Part shown: piece after piece, positions 51,748-57,669 of the stretch
How the letters are laid out: each line of letters starts with the position of its first letter
Numbering within the stretch: position 1 is the first letter of the stretch
Origin: Synergistaceae bacterium
GTDB taxonomy: Bacteria; Synergistota; Synergistia; Synergistales; Synergistaceae
Direction: 5' to 3'
Assembly (NCBI GenBank): GCA_031258255.1
Contig: JAIRNC010000121.1
Location: 1 to 57,669, forward strand
DNA: 57,669 bases
Program-made: the position numbers and the translations under genes
Notes under the pieces: generated by a model
Told to the model about the DNA's origin: nothing
The model's database searches: none
The model's input: only the letters and a program-made list of their open reading frames with translations

Positions 51748-53598
51748 TTAATTATTCCCAGACTCCGTGAAATCAGCGTCCACAGTGGTCCCGCCGTCGG
51801 GCGACGACCCGTCGGTTGACGGCTGGCCCGCGTCAGGCGCCGAGGCCTGCTCCTGTTGGGTCTGCGCGTACAGCTTTTCAGCGATCGGGTGCATGGCTGT
51901 GGCCAGCTCGTCCCTGGCGCTGTTGATCCTCGCCACGTCGTCGGACGCTATGGCCTCGCGCAGCGCCGATATCTTCGCCTCCACCGCGCCCCGCTCGCTA
52001 TCCGTCACCTTGTCGCCCAGATCCCGGAGCGACTTCTCCGCGTTGTAGACGAAGGAGTCGGCCTCGTTGCGCGCCTCGACCAGTTCCTTCTTGCGCTTGT
52101 CCTCGCCCTCGTGGCTCTCCGCGTCCCTGCGCATCTTCTCTATGTCGGACTCGGACAGGCGCGATGACTGTATGGTGATGTGCTGCGCCTTGCCGGTCCC
52201 CTTGTCCTTGGCGGTCACGTTGACTATGCCGTTCGCGTCTATGTCGAACGTCACCTCTATCTGTGGTATGCCCCTGGGCGCCGGCGGGATCCCGTCGAGG
52301 TTGAACTTGCCCAGCGTCACGTTGTCGGACGCCATCGCGCGCTCGCCCTGGAGGACGTGCACCTCCACCTGCGGCTGGTTGTCCGCCGCAGTCGTGAAGA
52401 CCTGGCTGCGCGAGGCCGGTATCGCCGTGTTGCGGTCGATTATCTTCGTGAAAACCCCGCCCATGGTCTCCAACCCCAAGGAAAGCGGCGTCACGTCCAC
52501 CAGCACTATGTCCTTGTGCTCGCCGGACAGAACAGCGCCCTGGAGCGCCGCGCCGATGGCCACGCACTCGTCGGGGTTGATGCCCTTCGTTGGATCCTTG
52601 CCCAGCAGGTCGCGCACCTTCTTCTGCACCATCGGCATACGTGTCGAGCCACCCACCAATAGTATCTTGTCAACCTCTGCCGCCTTCAGGCCAGCGTCAG
52701 AGAGGGCGGACTGGGTGGGCTTCACCACGCGGTCGAGCAGGTCGCGCGTCAGGTCCTCGAACTTGGCCCTCGTGAGGGTCAGCTCCAGATGCCTCGGGCC
52801 GTTCTGATCGGCCGTGATGAAGGGCAGCGATATGGTCGTCTCGGCCATGGACGAAAGCTCCACCTTCGCCTTCTCGCCAGCCTCGCGGAGACGCTGGACG
52901 GCCATCCTGTCCTTCTTGAGATCCACGCCGTCGCTCTTCTTGAACTCATCCGCCATCCAGTCCACGATACGGTTGTCCCAGTCATCGCCACCAAGCATGT
53001 TGTCACCCGATGTGGCCAGCACCTCGAAAACGCCGTCGCCAACGTCCAGGATCGAGACGTCGAACGTGCCGCCGCCCAGGTCGAACACGAGGATCTTGTG
53101 CTCGCCCTCCTTGTCGGCCCCGTAAGCGAGACACGCCGCCGTCGGCTCGTTTATGACGCGGAGGACCTCCAACCCTGCTATCGTCCCGGCGTCCTTCGTG
53201 GCCTGCCTCTGCGCGTCCGTGAAGTACGCGGGGCACGTGATGACGGCCTGTGAGACCTGCGTCCCGAGGTACTCCTCCGCGTCCCTCTTGAGCTTCTGGA
53301 GGATCATCGCGGAGATCTCCTGGGGGCTGTACCCCTTGTCGTCTATCTTCACCTTGTGATCCGTCCCCATCTTCCTCTTTATGGATATGACGGTCCTGTC
53401 GGTGTTCACTATCGCCTGGCGCTTGGCGAGCTGCCCAACGAGGCGCTCGCCCTCCTTCGTGAACGCCACCACGGACGGCGTAGTGCGGTTCCCCTCAGCG
53501 TTTGGAATAACCGTTATGTTGTCGCCTTCCTTGACCGCGACGCAGCTATTGGTCGTGCCGAGGTCTATTCCTATTACTTTTCCAGTTGTTTTAGCCAT
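51748..53598 (-). CDS. dnaK: chaperone DnaK
   Basis: Principal Hsp70, 616 aa. ATPase domain (1-370) with [33 protein letters not shown] and LVGGSTRMP; substrate-binding domain (about 380-495, [33 protein letters not shown]) and helical lid; acidic flexible C-terminus (TVDADFTES). It works with DnaJ and GrpE, encoded next to it. The 48-base AT-rich gap between grpE and dnaK contains an inverted repeat (AATTTT-atagaag-AAAATT) which might be an mRNA processing site. Strong GGAAGGAAGG before the ATG. Confidence 0.98.
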   Translation of the reverse strand: MAKTTGKVIGIDLGTTNSCVAVKEGDNITVIPNAEGNRTTPSVVAFTKEGERLVGQLAKRQAIVNTDRTVISIKRKMGTDHKVKIDDKGYSPQEISAMILQKLKRDAEEYLGTQVSQAVITCPAYFTDAQRQATKDAGTIAGLEVLRVINEPTAACLAYGADKEGEHKILVFDLGGGTFDVSILDVGDGVFEVLATSGDNMLGGDDWDNRIVDWMADEFKKSDGVDLKKDRMAVQRLREAGEKAKVELSSMAETTISLPFITADQNGPRHLELTLTRAKFEDLTRDLLDRVVKPTQSALSDAGLKAAEVDKILLVGGSTRMPMVQKKVRDLLGKDPTKGINPDECVAIGAALQGAVLSGEHKDIVLVDVTPLSLGLETMGGVFTKIIDRNTAIPASRSQVFTTAADNQPQVEVHVLQGERAMASDNVTLGKFNLDGIPPAPRGIPQIEVTFDIDANGIVNVTAKDKGTGKAQHITIQSSRLSESDIEKMRRDAESHEGEDKRKKELVEARNEADSFVYNAEKSLRDLGDKVTDSERGAVEAKISALREAIASDDVARINSARDELATAMHPIAEKLYAQTQQEQASAPDAGQPSTDGSSPDGGTTVDADFTESGNN

Positions 53599-53645
53599 TC
53601 AGACTACCTTCCTTCCAAAATGTCAGAGAATTTTCTTCTATAAAA

Positions 53646-54233
53646 TTAGCGTTTTCGCCCTATCTTCACCTGAGCCGCCCGCAACACCTTGTCGCCGAGC
53701 TTGTAGCCTCTGTGCAGCTCTTCCAGTATCTTTTCGTCGTCCGAGTCCTCCTCCACGTCCGCTACCATGACGGCTTCGTGGAGCGAGGGGTCGAACCGGC
53801 AGTCCGTCCCGATGACCTCAAGGCCGAGACCCTGGAGGGCGGCCGAGAACTGCCGCTCGACCATCGACACGCCCTTGTATAGTTGAGAGTCCTTGTCCGG
53901 CACGGCCTGGAGCGTCCTCGCCAGGTTGTCCAGCACCGGGATGAGCGCGCCTACCGCGCCCTCCGCCGCCAGCGTCCTGTCCCTGGCGCGGTCACGCTCC
54001 ACCCTGGTCCTGTAGTTGTAAAAATCGGCCTTGGCTCTTGCCGCCTCGTCCTTATAGTCCAGAGCCTCTGCCTTCGCCTCTTCCAAGAGCTTCCTCAGCC
54101 CGTCCAGCTCCCCATCGGCCTTCGCGGCGACCTCGGCCTCGCTTGGGGCTGGCGCTGTTTTTTCCTCCTGCTCCGGCGTTTCTTTAGCCTGAGCGTGGCG
54201 CTCTGCGCGCGGAACGTTCTTTCCAGACGGCAT
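53646..54233 (-). CDS. grpE: GrpE nucleotide exchange factor
   Basis: Nucleotide-exchange factor of DnaK, 195 aa. Charged, Glu/Ala/Lys-rich N-terminal tail (1-45), a long coiled coil (about 45-100, KDEAARAKADFYNYRTRVERD) and the beta-wing domain (about 130-190: LGLEVIGTDCRFDPSLHEAVM, GYKLGDKVLRAAQVKIG). It starts two bases after hrcA. Cytoplasmic. Confidence 0.96.
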   Translation of the reverse strand: MPSGKNVPRAERHAQAKETPEQEEKTAPAPSEAEVAAKADGELDGLRKLLEEAKAEALDYKDEAARAKADFYNYRTRVERDRARDRTLAAEGAVGALIPVLDNLARTLQAVPDKDSQLYKGVSMVERQFSAALQGLGLEVIGTDCRFDPSLHEAVMVADVEEDSDDEKILEELHRGYKLGDKVLRAAQVKIGRKR

Positions 54234-54235
54234 TC

Positions 54236-55270
54236 CTATCCATCTCCTTCGCTTTCGCCTGGGCTGTCGATAAGATCCAGCAAGACCTTATCCAGCACTG
54301 ATATCACTTTTTCGTAGTTCATCCTCTTGGGGCCGATCACCCCGAGGGTGGTCTTCTGTCCCTCCGAACTGGACTGCGAGAGCACGACGGCGCAGTTTTC
54401 CATCTCCGGCATGTCGTTCTCCTCGCCGATCATCACCCCTATGCCGTCGGTGGTGTCACACTTCTTCAATAGCTCCACCAGCCCGTCCTCCTGCTCCAGG
54501 ATCGAGAAGAGCGCACGGAAGCGCCCGATGTCCTGAAAATCGGGGATGTAGAAGAGGTTTGCGAGAGACCCGGTAAAGAGCGTCGTGTGTTCGCCCGCCA
54601 GGAGCTCGTCCAGGTCGTCGAGGGCCTTGCGGCACGACTCGGCGTACCGCCCCAGCTCCCCCATTATGTAATTTTGCAGCACGACCCTCACCTCGCCCCA
54701 CTCGTGCCCCGCAAGGGTGTTTATCCTGCGGGCCAGATCCTGGAGTGTGTCCTGGGAGAGGTCATAGGGCATCCCGATGAGCTTGTGGTGGACGATCCCG
54801 CCCTCCAGTATGACGAGCAGCAGCACGTTCGACGTATCGACCCTTATGAAGTCTATCTTGGCGAGCCGCGCCTGCTTGAGTTGCGTTACGGCCGCCACGC
54901 CAACGTAGTGCGAAAGCTGGGTCAGGAGATCCGAAGCGAACGTCAGGGCACCCTCGACGCCGTTCCTGTGCGCCTTCAGGTTGTCGAGCAGCTCGCGGCT
55001 GCCCTGCTCTTTCGTCCGCCTCCGCTGGAGGACTGTATCGACGAAGAGGCGATACGCCCTGGTCGTCGGCACCCGCCCTGCTGAGGTGTGAGGCTGCATG
55101 AGGTATCCCATCTCCTCGAGATCCGCCATCTCGTTCCTTATGGTGGCGGCGCTCCGGCCGGTCAGATAACGCTTAGAGAGCGTGCGCGAACCGACGTGCT
55201 CGCCGCTTTCGATAAACTCGTAGACCACGGAGAGCAGCACCTCCAACTGGCGCTCTGTCAGCATCCTCAT
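54236..55270 (-). CDS. hrcA: heat-shock repressor HrcA
   Basis: Repressor that binds the CIRCE operator and controls the dnaK operon. The 344 aa protein has an N-terminal winged helix (about 1-75: LTERQLEVLLSVVYEFIESG, SKRYLTGRSAATIRNEMADLEEMGYL, QPHTSAGRVPT) and C-terminal GAF-like and inserted dimerisation domains (about 105-335). Its own gene follows a CIRCE element, so it is autoregulated. It has GGAAGGGAG before the ATG and is followed by grpE after two bases. Confidence 0.96.
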   Translation of the reverse strand: MRMLTERQLEVLLSVVYEFIESGEHVGSRTLSKRYLTGRSAATIRNEMADLEEMGYLMQPHTSAGRVPTTRAYRLFVDTVLQRRRTKEQGSRELLDNLKAHRNGVEGALTFASDLLTQLSHYVGVAAVTQLKQARLAKIDFIRVDTSNVLLLVILEGGIVHHKLIGMPYDLSQDTLQDLARRINTLAGHEWGEVRVVLQNYIMGELGRYAESCRKALDDLDELLAGEHTTLFTGSLANLFYIPDFQDIGRFRALFSILEQEDGLVELLKKCDTTDGIGVMIGEENDMPEMENCAVVLSQSSSEGQKTTLGVIGPKRMNYEKVISVLDKVLLDLIDSPGESEGDG

Positions 55271-55301
55271 TGGCTCCCTTCCTCAACCCTTCGGCACGTT
55301 A

Positions 55302-55328
55302 TTAGCACTCACGCATATCGAGTGCTAA
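55302..55328 (-). promoter_or_regulatory. CIRCE operator
   Basis: Perfect consensus inverted repeat TTAGCACTC-N9-GAGTGCTAA, the binding site of HrcA. It lies 32 bases upstream of the hrcA ATG and downstream of the promoter, within the transcribed leader. With no mismatch to the consensus it is a firm call. Confidence 0.97.
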
Positions 55329-55347
55329 GTGGCCCTTCAACAGGACA

Positions 55348-55376
55348 AGATTATCAGGCTATCGCATTATTGTCAA
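55348..55376 (-). promoter_or_regulatory. sigma-70-type promoter of the hrcA operon
   Basis: On the minus strand TTGACA (55371-55376) and TAATCT (55348-55353) are separated by 17 bases. Transcription would start near 55341 and run through the CIRCE element into hrcA. This housekeeping promoter plus CIRCE is the classical arrangement. Confidence 0.8.
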
Positions 55377-55387
55377 GACAAGTCAAA

Positions 55388-56506
55388 TTATTTTGGCAGC
55401 AGTTTTTCCGTCCAAGAAATTTCCTCCACGAAATTCTTTACGCCTTCGCGGTACGCCGAGAGGCTCCGCTGGCTGCTGTCTATCTCGAGCGTCGAGGGGC
55501 TGCCGTCCTGGCGGCGTTTTTTGTCCCACCACGCGACAGCTTTAAGACGCGGATAGCGCCCCGAGGCTACGGTCGCCATCGCGTCCCTTATCCAGGCCGG
55601 CTTGTCGCCGTGCGAGGTGGATTCGGAGACGCCCATCTCGAGGACGGCGATGGGATTTAGAGGGGAGAGCGCCGCGAGACCGGGGTAGACCTTATCCATT
55701 ATATCGCTGAACGAAATCGCGGGCCCGTCCCCCCGGAGCCTGCCGTAGACGCTCGCGCCGAGCCAGTCTATCCATTCGTCCCCCGGGTAGTAGAACCTGG
55801 CGGCGTTCCAGAGGTCTTTCGGCCTTCCGTCCGAGGCGATATGAAAGACCCACGTTATGTCGAGCGCGCCGGCCTCGCGGAAAATTTCGACTACGTGCCT
55901 GTACGCGTCCCTGAACCGCTCAGGGCCGTCCGGCCAGCCCTTTTCGCCATACGTGTCACTGTCTCGCCCGTTCCACGCGCCGTTCCATGGGAACCACGAT
56001 CCGTTAGCCTCCGGCCCGAACTCCATCATTATCGGGAACCCGAGCGACTTCACGTCCAAGGCGCACCGCCGCAGACCGCCGTCGAAGTAACCTGACGCGA
56101 TGCGCTCCATCGTGTACCAACTTTCAGCCGCGTTCTGCACGGGCAAGCGCCACGGCATCATGCCGACCAGGGGCACGACGCCCTCACGCCACAGCGCGCG
56201 GCAGGTCTCGACGGGAAATCGCATGTCATCTCCCCAGTGGAAGCCGACGAAGGCCCAGGCTATTTTCTTTCCGGAAAGCCCTATAAAGGAGCTGAGGCCC
56301 TCCGCGGTCACCAGGTCGTCCAGCGGCCCGGAGTCCGGGTGGGCAGAGTGGTACACGCCGCCGGCGGCGGGAGGCCCTGCCTTGATCGCCGCTGACGCCC
56401 ACGTCGGCGAAAAAGCGCAAAAAACCAGAAACGCAGCGCAGACCGCGAGGAGCGGAAGCCCGCGCCGGGAAGCCGCGCTAGCCGCGCTCGCGCTTTTTCC
56501 TGACAC
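55388..56506 (-). CDS. secreted GH26-like glycoside hydrolase
   Basis: Probable extracytoplasmic glycoside hydrolase of family 26 (beta-mannanase/related), 372 aa. A signal peptide spans about 1-40 with a hydrophobic core (LLAVCAAFLVFCAF) and an ASA-type cleavage site. The family features are FGPEANGSWFPWNG with the likely acid/base Glu166, and PIAVLEMGVSE with the likely nucleophile Glu290; in between is W-x-F-H-I and YYPGDEWIDWLGASVYG. The GTG start lies within the end of the dedA-like gene (29-base overlap) and has no clear ribosome site. Substrate unknown. Confidence 0.82.
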   Translation of the reverse strand: MSGKSASAASAASRRGLPLLAVCAAFLVFCAFSPTWASAAIKAGPPAAGGVYHSAHPDSGPLDDLVTAEGLSSFIGLSGKKIAWAFVGFHWGDDMRFPVETCRALWREGVVPLVGMMPWRLPVQNAAESWYTMERIASGYFDGGLRRCALDVKSLGFPIMMEFGPEANGSWFPWNGAWNGRDSDTYGEKGWPDGPERFRDAYRHVVEIFREAGALDITWVFHIASDGRPKDLWNAARFYYPGDEWIDWLGASVYGRLRGDGPAISFSDIMDKVYPGLAALSPLNPIAVLEMGVSESTSHGDKPAWIRDAMATVASGRYPRLKAVAWWDKKRRQDGSPSTLEIDSSQRSLSAYREGVKNFVEEISWTEKLLPK

Positions 56507-57128
56507 GGGCTGCGTAAAGGGCGACCAGCATGACGCAGCAGATCACGAGCACGACGGTGACGCGGTGAAGCACCGCCTGTACGTCGTCCCCGCCGGCGCC
56601 GACCCAGTAGCCGACGAGCGCCAGAACCACGACCCAGATCCCGCTGCCCAAGGCCGTGTAGAGGCAGAATTTGAACATGTCCATCCGCGCGAGACCGGCC
56701 GGAAGGGACACGTACTGCCGTATCACCGGCAGGAGGCGCGCCGTGAACGTGCTGATGTGGCCGTGCGCCGCAAAAAAGGCCTCAGCCCTGTCGAGGGCCT
56801 CCGGCGATACGAAAAAGTACTTCCCGAAGCGGTCGAAGAACTTCCTTCCCCACTTTACCGCTATATAGTAATTGAACAACGCCCCCAACATGCTCCCTGC
56901 CACCCCGCAGACGACGACCAAGGCGATGTTCATCTGCCCCCTGCTGGCCAGGTACCCTGCGGGCGGGATCACGACCTCGCTAGGGAATGGGAAGAAGGAC
57001 GACTCCAAGAACATCAGGGCGATGATACCCGGATACCCCAGCGCCCCCACCACCTGGACCAGCCACTCTATCAACTGGTGAAAGCACACCGCGCACCAGT
57101 GCAGGAAACCGGCAAAACTATCGATCAT
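56478..57128 (-). CDS. DedA family membrane protein
   Basis: Integral membrane protein of the DedA/VTT family, 216 aa from the ATG at 57128. Motifs are LESSFFPFPSEVVIPPAGYLA near residues 45-65, GALFNYYIAVKWGRKFFDRFGKY and the RLLPVIRQYVSLPAGLARMDMFKF segment, all characteristic. About five hydrophobic helices, and a basic C-terminus. Some DedA proteins flip undecaprenyl phosphate or other lipids; this one is unassigned. A TTG 12 bases upstream is a possible start but is pressed against the ribosome site. It precedes the GH26-like gene. Confidence 0.92.
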   Translation of the reverse strand: MIDSFAGFLHWCAVCFHQLIEWLVQVVGALGYPGIIALMFLESSFFPFPSEVVIPPAGYLASRGQMNIALVVVCGVAGSMLGALFNYYIAVKWGRKFFDRFGKYFFVSPEALDRAEAFFAAHGHISTFTARLLPVIRQYVSLPAGLARMDMFKFCLYTALGSGIWVVVLALVGYWVGAGGDDVQAVLHRVTVVLVICCVMLVALYAARVRKKRERG

Positions 57129-57189
57129 TGAAAAAGACAACCCCCCAGGTCGTTCGAGCTAACGTCCGCGCGCCGACCGCTACCTACGG

Positions 57190-57195
57190 ATTATA
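57190..57195 (-). promoter_or_regulatory. possible -10 box for the dedA-like gene
   Basis: TATAAT on the minus strand 62 bases before the start, in a 263-base gap that otherwise shows no gene. No -35 match found. The rest of the gap (57196-57391) holds several GC-rich inverted words but nothing I can name. Confidence 0.3.
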
Positions 57196-57391
57196 CCTTA
57201 TCGTATCGTCCACGTTTGGCGCGTCTTCGCCGACACTGCTTCACGCTTGCCTCGCTCGCTGTCTTTCGTAGGGGCGCGCATTGCGCGTTCGGGCCGAAGA
57301 CGCGCCGAACGGGCAACCACCCTGCATTCCCGCAGCCTGTGCCGGAATACAGGAAATGCCCTCTGTCAGTGCCGGTCCGGGCAAAAGGTCG

Positions 57392-57669
57392 TCAGATCAT
57401 GAGCTCGCGTATCTTCTCGACGGGCAAATTCGCGCTCTTCGCGATTATATCCGGCGAAACTCCGTTAGCCAGCAGATTGCGGGCGACTTCAAGCTTGCCT
57501 TTTTCAATGCCTTTTTCGATGCCTTGTTCGATGCCTTGCTCAATGCCTTGCTCGATGCCTTGCTCGATGCCTTGCTCGATGCCCCTCTCAATCCCAACCT
57601 TGGTGAAATATTCCTCCGCTATGGATACGTACACGATCTTCCCCTCCCTGTCGAGCTGCCCCTGATATT
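57392..57669 (-). CDS. Rpn/PD-(D/E)XK nuclease-transposase family protein, C-terminal fragment
   Basis: Only the last about 91 residues are in the window; the frame is open to the right edge (YQGQLDREGKIVYVSIAEEY-like start of the visible part). It matches the end of Rpn/YhgA-type recombination-promoting nuclease or DUF4351-like transposase proteins: an E-E-Y-F helix, a Gly-Ile-Glu-Gln/Lys repeat and a final short domain (LEVARNLLANGVSPDIIAKSANLPVEKIRELMI, shown only by its key parts LLANG, IAK, LPVEKIREL). The catalytic N-terminal domain lies outside. The repeat is eight units of twelve bases. Confidence 0.7.
   Translation of the reverse strand, partial: YQGQLDREGKIVYVSIAEEYFTKVGIERGIEQGIEQGIEQGIEQGIEQGIEKGIEKGKLEVARNLLANGVSPDIIAKSANLPVEKIRELMI
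57500..57595 (-). repeat. 12-bp tandem repeat encoding Gly-Ile-Glu-(Gln/Arg/Lys)
   Basis: Eight consecutive 12-base units within the Rpn-family gene, reading GIER, five GIEQ and two GIEK. Units differ by a few silent or Gln/Lys changes. Because the unit is a multiple of three, gain or loss of units would keep the reading frame. Confidence 0.85.

Noticed and set aside
1-57669. CRISPR arrays, insertion sequences, prophage or tRNA genes
   Set aside because: I looked for spaced direct repeats, transposase motifs and the T-loop GGTTCGA pattern and saw none, apart from the partial Rpn-family gene at the right edge.

Overview
The window is GC-rich, almost gap-free bacterial DNA carrying a Gram-negative-style flagellar export apparatus, Firmicute/Thermotoga-style chemotaxis genes (cheC, cheD, fliY, flbD, fapA) and a CIRCE-controlled hrcA operon. 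That mixture, plus DUF501 and S1 neighbours and rpsU next to dnaJ-prmA-rsmE-mtaB, fits the phylum Synergistota best; this is an inference from gene content and order, not from a marker-gene comparison.

Region 1 (about 24-33851, all minus strand) is one very long flagellar and chemotaxis gene string read from fliE leftwards: fliE-F-G-H-I-J, a soluble lytic transglycosylase, a MotE-like membrane protein, fliK, flgD, flgE, then (after a hairpin terminator and a new -10 box) flbD, motA, motB, fliL, fliM, fliY, cheY, fliO-P-Q-R, flhB, flhA, flhF, flhG, a PilZ c-di-GMP receptor, cheB, cheA, cheC, cheD, fliA (sigma-28), fapA, three uncharacterised proteins, an S1 RNA-binding protein and a DUF501 protein. 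Start and stop codons overlap at many junctions. flgB, flgC, cheW, cheR and flagellin are not in the window.

Region 2 (34088-41243, plus strand) is divergent from fliE: nifS and a NifU-like scaffold, a MOSC protein, the methionine importer subunits metN and metI without metQ, a MATE exporter and an acyl-CoA synthetase-like enzyme.

Region 3 (41282-55376, minus strand) starts at a sigma-70-type promoter and a perfect CIRCE operator: hrcA-grpE-dnaK-dnaJ-prmA-rsmE-mtaB, then an extra divergent Hsp70 and a J-domain protein with a helical-repeat-like C-terminus inserted before rpsU. Past the rpsU terminator lie two proteins of no recognised family with their own -10 box. The extra Hsp70/J pair and the two orphan proteins are the best candidates for something undescribed.

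Region 4 (55388-57669, minus strand) holds a secreted GH26-like glycoside hydrolase, a DedA membrane protein and the C-terminus of an Rpn-type nuclease/transposase-family protein with a 12-bp tandem repeat, cut by the window edge.
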